Source of the DNA: DATFQI01 sp963816955
Lineage (GTDB): Bacteria > Actinomycetota > Thermoleophilia > Solirubrobacterales > Solirubrobacteraceae
Assembly: GCA_963816955.1 (NCBI GenBank)
Contig: CAWFME010000005.1
Location: forward strand, 186,001 to 250,000
Direction: 5' to 3'
Length of the DNA: 64,000 nt
Shown here one piece after another: positions 52,460 through 59,884 of the stretch. Position numbers and translations under genes: made by a program. The notes beneath the pieces were generated by a model. That model saw only the letters and a list, made by a program, of their open reading frames with translations. It ran no database searches and was not told the origin of the DNA. How positions within the stretch are numbered: the first letter of the stretch is position 1; the number at the start of each line of letters is the position of its first letter.

Positions 52460-52531
52460 GCCCTCGTAGCTCAATGGATAGAGCACGCGCCTCCTAAGCG
52501 CGGGATGCAGGTTCGACTCCTGCCGGGGGCA
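52460..52531 (+). tRNA. tRNA-Arg (anticodon CCT)
   Basis: Cloverleaf can be drawn by eye: acceptor GCCCTCG (52460-52466) with CGGGGGC (52524-52530) and discriminator A; D-arm TAGCTCAATGGATAGAGCA; anticodon stem CGCGC/GCGCG with loop CTCCTAA, anticodon CCT at 52493-52495; T-arm GCAGG-TTCGACT-CCTGC. No CCA is encoded. It reads AGG codons. The 3' half overlaps the antisense end of pyrD. A -10-like TACGCT lies at 52442-52447. Confidence 0.97.
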
Positions 52532-53550
52532 TCGCGCGGATCCGCTCGGCGAGCCCGCGGTTGACGCGCCGCGCCCAGCCCGGGCCGCCGTAGACGAAGC
52601 CCGTGTAGGCCTGCACGAGCGTGGCGCCGGCCTGCAGGCGCTCCCAGGCGTCGTCGGCGGTCTCGATGCCGCCGACGGAGACGAGCACGAGCGCGCCGCC
52701 CGCCCGCGCGCGCAGGCGCTCGAGCACGGCCAGCGAGCGGGCCTTCAGCGGCGGTCCCGAGATGCCGCCCGCGGGCGGGACGTCGCGGCTGGCCAGCCCG
52801 GAGCGGTCGACGGTGGTGTTGGTGGCGATGACCCCGGCGAGCCCGAGCTCGAGCGCGAGGTCGGCGATCGCGTCGACGTCCTCGTCGGCGAGGTCGGGCG
52901 CGATCTTCACCAGCACCGGGCGCTCGAGCCCGAGCGCGGCGAGCTCCTCCCTGACGGCGGCGACGAGCTCGCGCAGCGGCTCGACGGCCTGCAGGTCTCG
53001 CAGCCCGGGGGTGTTGGGCGAGGAGACGTTCAGCGCCAGGTAGTCCGCGTGCGGCGCCAGCCGGCGCACGGTCGCGCGGTAGTCGCCGCGCCGCCTGCTC
53101 GCTCGTGCTGCCCTTCGCGCGGCCGACGTTGACGCCGAGCACCGTGCCGCCACGGCGGCGGCGGGCGATCCGCTCCGCGACCGCGTCGGCGCCGGGGTTG
53201 GGGAAGCCCATGCTGTTCTGGAGCGCGCGGTCGGCGAGCAGGCGCTGCACGCGCGGCCGCGGGTTGCCGGGTTGCGGCAGCGGGGTGACGGTGCCGACCT
53301 CGACGGAGCCGAAGCCGAGCGCGCCGAGCCCCTCGAACCAGCTCGCGTCCTTGTCGACCCCGGCGGCGACGCCGAGCGGGCTCGCGAAGCGCAGGCCGAG
53401 CGCGTCGACCGCGAGCGCGGGGTCCGGGCGGCCGAGCATCCGCAGCAGGCCGAGCCGGTATGCGAGGCGCACGCCTCGCGCGGCGAGCGCGTGCGCGCGC
53501 TCGGGCGGGACCCGGCGCAGCACCAGCGCGTAGAGCAGGCGGTAGGTCAC
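52494..53550 (-). pseudogene. pyrD: Dihydroorotate dehydrogenase (class 2), one frameshift
   Basis: About 350 residues, FMN enzyme of pyrimidine synthesis. GTG 53550 (YRLLYALVLRRVPPERAHALA, membrane-associated N-terminal helices of class 2), FASPLGVAAGVDKDASWFE, GSVEVGTVTPLPQPGNPRPR, NSMGFPNPGAD in one frame; ALNVSSPNTPGLRDLQ, VLVKIAPDLADEDVDAIA, GVIATNTTVDR and GGISGPPLKARSLAVL, VSVGGIETADDAWERL in the other. The break near 53090 is repaired by one GC (GGCGAC to GGCGCGAC). The frame reads through into the antisense of tRNA-Arg before its stop. GTG overlaps the upstream MFS stop. Confidence 0.92.
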
Positions 53551-54731
53551 GCGGCCGTGACCAGGGGGCGCAGCGCGCCGTGCGACGCGGCGCGGACGAT
53601 CACGGCCGCGAGCACGCCCCCGCCGCCGAGCGCGGCGAACGCGACGGACGGCGAGGCCCGCTCGGCGAGCACGCCGCCGAGCGCGGCGCCGACCGCCATC
53701 CCGGCGGTCAGGCCGGCCGTCGTCCAGGTGAAGGCCTCGGTCAGCGTGCCCGCGGGCGCGAGGTGGTCGAGCATGGCGTTGGCGTAGACGAGCGTGGGCG
53801 AGATGGCGGCGCCGGCGAGCAGCAGCAGCACGCCGAGCGAGAGCGGCCCGGCGGCGAGGGCGAGCGCCGCGTGCGTGGCGCCCCAGGCGATCAGCAGCGC
53901 CACCAGCCGGCGCGGCGGATCGCTCGCCGCGCCCGCGCGGGCCACGGCGAGGCTCGCCACTAGCGACCCGACGCCCCAGAGGCCGAGCAGCAGGCCGGTC
54001 AGCGCCTCGCGGCCGAGCGGCTCGAGCGTGGCCGGGACGGCGACCTCGACGGCGCCGACAGACAGCCCGAGCAGGGCGAAGGTCGCGATCAGCACGCGCA
54101 CGCCCGGCCCGCGCAACGCGCCCAGCAGGTGCCGCTCGGCATGCTCGGGCGGCCGCCAGCCGCGCGAGGCCGGGTGCAGCGAGAAGAGCACGTCGCCGAC
54201 GAGCACGAACACCCCGCAGGCGAGCAGCGCGGCCTGCAACGAGAGCGCGCCGATGCCGCCGACGATCGCCACGGGGCCGAGGATGTAGACGACCTCCATC
54301 GCGGCGCCCTCGAGCGCGTACGCGGCGTGGCGCATGTCCACGTCGGGCGCGAGCACCGGCCACAGCGAGCGCATGCACGCGCCGACGGGCGGCTGGGCGA
54401 TGCCCGCGACCGTCGCGCACGCCGTCAGCGCGGGCACGCCGGCGTCGTGCGGCAGCAGCGCGAACGCCGCCATCGCGGAGGCGGAGACCGCGGCGCCCGA
54501 GCGCAGCACGATCGTCTGGCCCGCGCGGTCGACCCAGCGCGCCAGCGCCGGGTTGGAGACGCCGAGCGCGATCGTGTAGGCCGCCGCCACGAGCCCGCCG
54601 CTGGCGAACGAGCCGGTGATCTCGTGGGTCTGCAGGATCATCAGCAGCCCGAGCGCGCCCATCGGCAGCCGGCCGATGCAGTTGACGGCGAACAGGGCGC
54701 GGACCCCGGGCAGGCGCAGGACGTCGAGCAC
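53547..54731 (-). CDS. MFS transporter
   Basis: About 394 residues, twelve predicted membrane segments, efflux-type MFS. It begins LDVLRLPGVRALFAVNCIGRLPMGALGLLM, has ALARWVDRAGQ in the loop after helix 2-3, and a central cytoplasmic loop SLHPASRGWRPPEHAERHLL. Substrate unknown. GTG 54731 preferred; TTG 54740 also possible. The stop overlaps pyrD. Confidence 0.88.
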   Translation of the reverse strand: MLDVLRLPGVRALFAVNCIGRLPMGALGLLMILQTHEITGSFASGGLVAAAYTIALGVSNPALARWVDRAGQTIVLRSGAAVSASAMAAFALLPHDAGVPALTACATVAGIAQPPVGACMRSLWPVLAPDVDMRHAAYALEGAAMEVVYILGPVAIVGGIGALSLQAALLACGVFVLVGDVLFSLHPASRGWRPPEHAERHLLGALRGPGVRVLIATFALLGLSVGAVEVAVPATLEPLGREALTGLLLGLWGVGSLVASLAVARAGAASDPPRRLVALLIAWGATHAALALAAGPLSLGVLLLLAGAAISPTLVYANAMLDHLAPAGTLTEAFTWTTAGLTAGMAVGAALGGVLAERASPSVAFAALGGGGVLAAVIVRAASHGALRPLVTAA

Positions 54732-54750
54732 GGCTCCCAACGCTACGGCG

Positions 54751-55476
54751 TCAGAGCAGCCCGCGCAGGAGCGCGAACGCCCCGGCGGCGCCAGCGAACG
54801 CGAGCACGGCGGGCCGCAGCCGCCCGCCGTCGAGCGCTCCGGTCATCCGCCGGCCCAGCCACAGGCCGAGGAACGTGAACGGCACGAGCGCGAAGCCCAG
54901 CCGCACCGGGCCCGGCTCGACCTCTCCCGCGATCCCGACCGCCGTCAGCGACAGCACCACGCCGACGGCGAACGCCAGCGAGATCGTGGCGCGCAGCACC
55001 GGCCCGGGCCGGTCGGCGTACGCGAGCCCCATGTACGGGCCGCCGACCGCGCCCACCGTGCCCGCCACGCCGGAGGCGAAGCCGGCGGCGACCTCGAGCC
55101 CCCGCGAGGTGGCGCGCACGCCCCGGAACGCGCTGGCCGCCACGGCGCACAGCAGCAGCGCCCCGGCCGCCGCGGCCACGAACGACGGCCCGACGAGCGT
55201 CAGCACCCAGGCGCCGAGCGCGGTCCCGGGGATACGGCCGGCGGTCAGCCGCACGAACCCGCCGAGATCGAGCGCCCGCCGCTCCGCGACCGCCTGCACC
55301 ATCACCATCGGCGTCGCGACCACCAGCGGCGTCACCGGCACGGCCTCGGGAGCGACCAGCAGCAGCGCCGGGACGACCACGAGCGCATAGCCGAACCCGA
55401 CCGCGCCCTGGATCATCGCGCCGGCGATCGCGGCGAGCCCGCACAGCGCCAACTCGATCGTGGTGACGTCGAACAC
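54751..55476 (-). CDS. TauE/SafE family sulfite/anion permease
   Basis: 241 residues, seven to eight membrane helices, with the duplicated glycine-rich TauE/SafE motifs AIAGAMIQGAVGFGYALVVVP and AGFASGVAGTVGAVGGPYMG. Members export sulfite, organosulfonates or other anions. GTG 55476. Same direction as its neighbours, 19 bp before the MFS gene. Confidence 0.9.
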   Translation of the reverse strand: MFDVTTIELALCGLAAIAGAMIQGAVGFGYALVVVPALLLVAPEAVPVTPLVVATPMVMVQAVAERRALDLGGFVRLTAGRIPGTALGAWVLTLVGPSFVAAAAGALLLCAVAASAFRGVRATSRGLEVAAGFASGVAGTVGAVGGPYMGLAYADRPGPVLRATISLAFAVGVVLSLTAVGIAGEVEPGPVRLGFALVPFTFLGLWLGRRMTGALDGGRLRPAVLAFAGAAGAFALLRGLL

Positions 55477-55554
55477 GCCCGGCAGTCTGGAACATCGAGA
55501 TCCCGCTCAAGCCCCGTGGTGGGGTCTCACAGGGAACTCGGCGCCGGCGCCGGG

Positions 55555-56106
55555 CTACGCCGGGCGGTCCGGGTAGATGTCGTCGATCGTCACGAGCGGC
55601 TCGTAGGGCGCGTCGCCCGAGGCCAACCGGATCGCCTCGGCCCCTCCGGCCAGGCGGTCCAGGACCGCGACGACGCCGCAGACGTCGAACCCCTCGGCGC
55701 GGACGGCCTCGATCGCCTGGACGGTCGAGCCGCCGGTGGTGACGACGTCCTCCACGATCAGGCAGCGCTCGCCCTGGTCCAGCGGCGGGCCCTCGACGCG
55801 GCGCTGCAGCCCGTGCTGCTTGGCGTCCTTGCGCACGAAGAACGCCTTCACGTCGGCGCCGCCGGCCAGCGCCGCGCAGGCGGGCGCGTCGGCGCCCATC
55901 GTGAGCCCGCCGACCGCGGTCGCCTCCCACTGGCGGGCGTAGCCGGCGACGAGCTCGGCCAGCGCGCCGAAGCCCGCCGGGCGCAGGATCGCGCGCTTGG
56001 CGTCCACGTAGTACTGGGCGGTCGCGCCCGAGGTCAGCGTCACCTCGCCGATCACGAGCGCGTGCTCGCGCAGCTCGGCCGTCAGGGTCTCCCGTGCCGT
56101 GGCCAT
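55555..56106 (-). CDS. pyrE: Orotate phosphoribosyltransferase
   Basis: 183 residues. Converts orotate and PRPP to OMP. TSGATAQYYVDAKRAILRP at the N-terminus, GGLTMGADAPACAALA, FFVRKDAKQHG (catalytic Lys loop) and the PRPP-binding CLIVEDVVTTGGSTVQAIE. Lies in the same leftward group as pyrD, two genes apart. Confidence 0.95.
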   Translation of the reverse strand: MATARETLTAELREHALVIGEVTLTSGATAQYYVDAKRAILRPAGFGALAELVAGYARQWEATAVGGLTMGADAPACAALAGGADVKAFFVRKDAKQHGLQRRVEGPPLDQGERCLIVEDVVTTGGSTVQAIEAVRAEGFDVCGVVAVLDRLAGGAEAIRLASGDAPYEPLVTIDDIYPDRPA

Positions 56107-56188
56107 CGCGGAGCGATCCTAGGCGGCGCACCGGCGGGCCCGCCACGGGAGCGCCGCCGCCCCCGCGCGCGGCTTACACTCTCGCCGC

Positions 56189-57268
56189 GTGGAGCACGCC
56201 TTCGGCCGCGGGGAGTCGTTCGCCCTCGGCGTGGAGGAGGAGCTCCTGCTCGTCGACCCGGACACGCTCGCGCTCGACCACCGCGCGAGCGAGCTCCTGC
56301 CGCGGCTCGGCGACGACGCCAAGCCGGACGTCTACGAGGCCGAGATCGAGACGGCCTCGCCGGTCTCGCGCGATGCGGCGGAGGCGGTCGCCGCGCTCGG
56401 GGCCGTGCGCGAGCGGATGCGCGCGGCCGGCGCCACGCCGATCGGCTGCGGCATCCATCCTGACGCGCCCTTCGGCGACGCGCCGCACGTGCCCGGCGAG
56501 CGCTACGAGGCGATCGCGGCGTCGATGCGCGGCTTCATGAGCCGCACCCCCACGTGCGCGCTGCACGTGCACGTCGGCATGCCCGATCCCGAGACCGCGA
56601 TCCGCGTCTGCGCCGGCCTGCGCTCCTACCTGCCGGTGCTGCAGGGGCTCGCAGCGCACTCGCCCTACTGGCACGGGCTCGACTCGGGCTTCGCGAGCGC
56701 CCGCGCGCAGCTGTTCCGCGCCTTCCCGCGCGCGGTGATCCCGCCCGCCTTCACGAGCTGGGCGCACTACGAGGACTTCGTCGAGGGGTGGCTGGCCGCC
56801 GGCGACGCGCCCGACTACACGTACCTGTGGTGGGACATCCGGCCCCACCCGCGGCTGGGCACGATCGAGCTGCGGGCGATGGACGCGCAGTCGCGGCTGA
56901 CCTCGGTGGCGGGCCTGGCCTCGCTCGTCCACGGCCTCGCGCTGGCGCTCGTCGACGGCCGCGCCGACCCGTATCCGCCCCCGCCCGGCCCCGAGATCGT
57001 CGAGAGCTCGTTCCGCGCCGGCCGCGACGGGCTCGCCGCCACGGTCCGCTGGGACGGCGAGATGCGGCCGCTGCCCGAGCTGGCCGGCGAGGCGATCGCG
57101 CTCGCCCGCGCGGCGCTGCGCGAGCGCGGCGCCGGCGGCGCGCTCGAGGAGGCCGAGCGGATCGTGCGCGAGGGCAACGGCGCCGACCGGATGCGCGCGG
57201 CGCACGCCGAGGGCGGGATGCGGGCGGTTCTGGAGCGCCTCGTCGCGGAGTCGGCTCAGGCGGTCTGA
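56189..57268 (+). CDS. YbdK-family carboxylate-amine ligase (glutamate-cysteine ligase type 2)
   Basis: About 359 residues. FALGVEEELLLVDPDTLALDH (EEE nucleotide/metal site), DVYEAEIETASPVS, CALHVHVGMPDPETAIRVC, SPYWHGLDSGFASARAQLF, YLWWDIRPHPRLGTIELRAMDAQS. This family makes gamma-glutamyl or similar peptides. GTG 56189. The last 13 bases overlap the convergent CPBP gene. Confidence 0.93.
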   Translation: MEHAFGRGESFALGVEEELLLVDPDTLALDHRASELLPRLGDDAKPDVYEAEIETASPVSRDAAEAVAALGAVRERMRAAGATPIGCGIHPDAPFGDAPHVPGERYEAIAASMRGFMSRTPTCALHVHVGMPDPETAIRVCAGLRSYLPVLQGLAAHSPYWHGLDSGFASARAQLFRAFPRAVIPPAFTSWAHYEDFVEGWLAAGDAPDYTYLWWDIRPHPRLGTIELRAMDAQSRLTSVAGLASLVHGLALALVDGRADPYPPPPGPEIVESSFRAGRDGLAATVRWDGEMRPLPELAGEAIALARAALRERGAGGALEEAERIVREGNGADRMRAAHAEGGMRAVLERLVAESAQAV

Positions 57269-58161
57269 GGCGCGCCGCGGCGCGTGAAGGGCAGCGCGAT
57301 CGCGACCACCACGGCGCCCGCGCCGAGCATCAGCGCGATCACCTCCAGCGGCCCCCAGCCCTGGGAGACGCCGAGCGCCAGCGCGTTGTTGAACGCGTGC
57401 AGCACCATGCACGGCAGCAGCGACCCCGTCTTGTGGTAGAGCACGCACAGCAGCGCGCCCAGCACCGCCAGCGGGACGAGGAACACCGCGTCGGCGGAGC
57501 CCGCGTGGATCGCGCCGAAGATCGCGCCGGTGGCGATCGCGCCGCCCACCCAGCCGATCCAGCGGCGCAGCGCCGTGAAGCAGAAGCCGCGGAAGAACAG
57601 CTCCTCCGCGATCGGGGCCGCGACGCACACGAGCAGGGCGACGAAGACCAGCGCGGTCGTGGAGTCGTCGGCGCCGAGCTCCTGCGGCAGGTCGTCGTTC
57701 TCCTCGATGCTCAGCGCGGCGGCCCAGATGCCCGAGAACACGAAGAAGGCCACCCAGACCCCGAACAGCCACGCCGCCGCCCGCCCCAGGGCGACGCGGC
57801 GCAGGCCGAAGTCGTGTGCCGAGGGGCGCCCGGCCGTGAGCCGGGCGAGGATCCACGCGGACAGGATCAGCCCGCCGTCCTGGAAGAACGTGCCCGTGAT
57901 CGTCACGCCGGGCGGCGGGTCGCCGGCGTCGACGTCGACCCCGGCGAGCTGGGCGACGACCGTGCCGATCGTGGCGCCGAGGATCGCGATGCCGAGCGTG
58001 ACGAGCATCGCCGCGAACGGCGCCCACGGCGGCCACGCCGGCAGCCCGTCGCCGTCGCGCACCGGCGGGCGGAGCGGCGGAACGCGCTCGGGCGGGAGCC
58101 CGTCCGGCAGCTCGGGGCGCAGGAGCGGCTCGGAGCCGGAGGGGGGCGGGACGCTCGTCAC
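57256..58161 (-). CDS. CPBP-family intramembrane glutamic endopeptidase
   Basis: About 301 residues. A Pro-rich cytoplasmic N-terminus (PPERVPPLRPPV), then around eight membrane segments with the abortive-infection/CAAX-protease motifs APIAEELFFRGFCFTALRR (EExxxR), IFGAIHAGSADA (FxxxH) and MVLHAFNNALAL (HxxxN). Possible role in prenyl-protein or stress-related membrane proteolysis. GTG 58161 overlaps the HAD stop. Confidence 0.9.
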   Translation of the reverse strand: MTSVPPPSGSEPLLRPELPDGLPPERVPPLRPPVRDGDGLPAWPPWAPFAAMLVTLGIAILGATIGTVVAQLAGVDVDAGDPPPGVTITGTFFQDGGLILSAWILARLTAGRPSAHDFGLRRVALGRAAAWLFGVWVAFFVFSGIWAAALSIEENDDLPQELGADDSTTALVFVALLVCVAAPIAEELFFRGFCFTALRRWIGWVGGAIATGAIFGAIHAGSADAVFLVPLAVLGALLCVLYHKTGSLLPCMVLHAFNNALALGVSQGWGPLEVIALMLGAGAVVVAIALPFTRRGAPQTA

Positions 58162-58910
58162 TCGATGAGAGAGAGTAGGCCGTCCAGGGCTCCGACCACG
58201 GCCACGCCGGGCGGGGCGGGCTCGCCGTGGCGGGCCACGAACACGGGCGTCACGCCCGCGGCGCGCGCGCCGGCGACGTCGGCCTCCGCCGAGTCGCCGG
58301 CGTGCCACGCCCGCTCCGGCGCCGACCCCGCGATCGCCAGCGCGTGGGCGAAGATGGCGGGGTCCGGCTTGGCCACGCCGAGCTCCGCCGACGCGACCGC
58401 GCCGTCGAGCAGCGGCGTCAGCCCGAGCTCGTCCAGGCGCTCGTGCAGCGACACGTCCCAGTTGGAGACCACGACGAGCCGGAAGCCGCGGCGGCGCAGC
58501 TCGCGCAGCGTCGAGGGCACCTCGGGGTAGGCGTGGAAGCGCAGCGCGTCCAGCAGCGCCTCCACGAGCGCCGCCCCCGGGAGGCCGGCGGCCGGCTCGG
58601 GCAGCTCGGGGCGCATCGCCTCGGCGGCCGCCCGCCGCAGCCCGGCCAGCCCGGCGGCGTCGGCGCCGAGGTGCAGGTGCGCGCGGTAGTACGCGATCTC
58701 CGCGCGGATCGCGCGCGCGGCGGCCGCCTCGCCGACGTCGGCGCCCGTCCGCGCGCGCAGCGCGGCCCGCAACCGCGGGGCGGGCGGCTCGAACGTGAGC
58801 AGGGTGCCCATCGCGTCGAGCAGGAGGCATCTGGTGTCGTGAGTCGGAATCTCGTGTGCTCCGCGGCGGATGCCGGATCGTGACTGCCGGTGCACGGCAT
58901 CCGGAAGCAT
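58158..58910 (-). CDS. HAD-superfamily hydrolase
   Basis: Up to 250 residues. Motif I CLLLDAMGTLLTFEPPAP, helical cap, motif II VVVSNWDVSLHERLDELGL, motif III ASAELGVAKPDPAIF, motif IV WHAGDSAEADVAGARAAG. Motif I has DAMGT, with Met at the second position and Gly where most phosphatases have the acid-base Asp (DxD), so catalysis may be altered. Start uncertain: ATG 58910 includes a 9-bp inverted repeat that looks regulatory, so the real start may be nearer 58840. Confidence 0.82.
   Translation of the reverse strand: MLPDAVHRQSRSGIRRGAHEIPTHDTRCLLLDAMGTLLTFEPPAPRLRAALRARTGADVGEAAAARAIRAEIAYYRAHLHLGADAAGLAGLRRAAAEAMRPELPEPAAGLPGAALVEALLDALRFHAYPEVPSTLRELRRRGFRLVVVSNWDVSLHERLDELGLTPLLDGAVASAELGVAKPDPAIFAHALAIAGSAPERAWHAGDSAEADVAGARAAGVTPVFVARHGEPAPPGVAVVGALDGLLSLIE
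58867..58903. promoter_or_regulatory. Inverted repeat and GGATGCCGG boxes between HAD and mscS genes
   Basis: CGGATGCCG (58867-58875) and CGGCATCCG (58895-58903) are perfect 9-bp arms with a 19-bp spacer; a third GGATGCCGG lies near 58929. The cluster sits between the HAD gene and the divergent mscS-like gene and could bind a dimeric regulator. Confidence 0.45.
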
Positions 58911-59008
58911 GCTGGTGGCACGTGACGGGATGCCGGGTGCCGGCAGGCGCGGACCGGCACCGCCGACTGCCCACGAAATTCTGAGTCACGACACTAGGCT
59001 GCGGCGAC

Positions 59009-59785
59009 ATGCTCGCGGCGCAGCTTGACTGGTGGACCGACCAGCCGGCGATCCGGGCGGGGGCCGTCTTCGGCGTCTTCCTGCTGATCGCCTTCGTCTT
59101 CGACCGCTGGATCGCCGCCCGCGGCCGCAAGCTCGCGGACAAGGTCTTCAAGGGCGGGATCACGCAGGAGGCCGACACGCGGCTGCGCTTCATCCGCCGG
59201 CTCGTGTGGCTCGTGCTGATCGTGGCCGGCCTGCTCAGCGCGCTGTCGCAGTTCACCGGCCTCGGTCGCGTGGCGGGCTCGTTCCTCGCCTCGGGCGCGC
59301 TCGTGGCGGCGATCGTCGGCTTCGCCGCCCGCCAGGTGCTCGCGAACCTGGTGGCGGGGATCATGCTCACGATCTCCCAGCCGTTGCGCGTCGGCGACTG
59401 GGTCACCTTCGAGGACCACTACGGGGTCGTCGAGGACGTACGGCTGAACTTCACCGTGCTGCGCACCTTCTCCGAGCAGCGCATCGTGATCCCCAACGAG
59501 CGGCTCGCCAGCGGGATCCTGCGCAACGACACGCTCGAGTCGGGCGTCGTGGGGCTCGACGTGTCGCTGTGGCTGCCGGCCGGCGCCGACGTGCCGCGCG
59601 CGCTCGAGCTGCTGCGCGAGGAGACCGACCAGACGGTCGCGATCGCCGAGTCCGCCGTCGAGGGCACCCGGCTGGCCGTGGGCGGGGAGCGGGTGCCGCC
59701 GTCCGAGCGCGCCAAGCGCGAGGCGGAGCTGCGCGAGCAGTGCCTCGCCCGGCTGCGCGCGGGCGGCGTGCTCGGCGGCTCTTAG
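59009..59785 (+). CDS. MscS-family small-conductance mechanosensitive channel
   Basis: 258 residues with three membrane helices and a cytoplasmic beta domain. Pore helix and hinge VAAIVGFAARQVLANLVAGIML, ISQPLRVGDWVTFEDHYGVVEDVRLNFTVLRT (beta domain) and IVIPNERLASGILRN. Releases solutes under hypo-osmotic shock. ATG 59009. Confidence 0.94.
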   Translation: MLAAQLDWWTDQPAIRAGAVFGVFLLIAFVFDRWIAARGRKLADKVFKGGITQEADTRLRFIRRLVWLVLIVAGLLSALSQFTGLGRVAGSFLASGALVAAIVGFAARQVLANLVAGIMLTISQPLRVGDWVTFEDHYGVVEDVRLNFTVLRTFSEQRIVIPNERLASGILRNDTLESGVVGLDVSLWLPAGADVPRALELLREETDQTVAIAESAVEGTRLAVGGERVPPSERAKREAELREQCLARLRAGGVLGGS

Positions 59786-59884
59786 CGCAATCACACGTGC
59801 ACGCGCGAGGGATCCCGGGCACCCCGGCGAAAGCGTGAACGCCTCTACACTCGAGAGTCCGCCGTCGCCCCGTGCGGCACCCGT

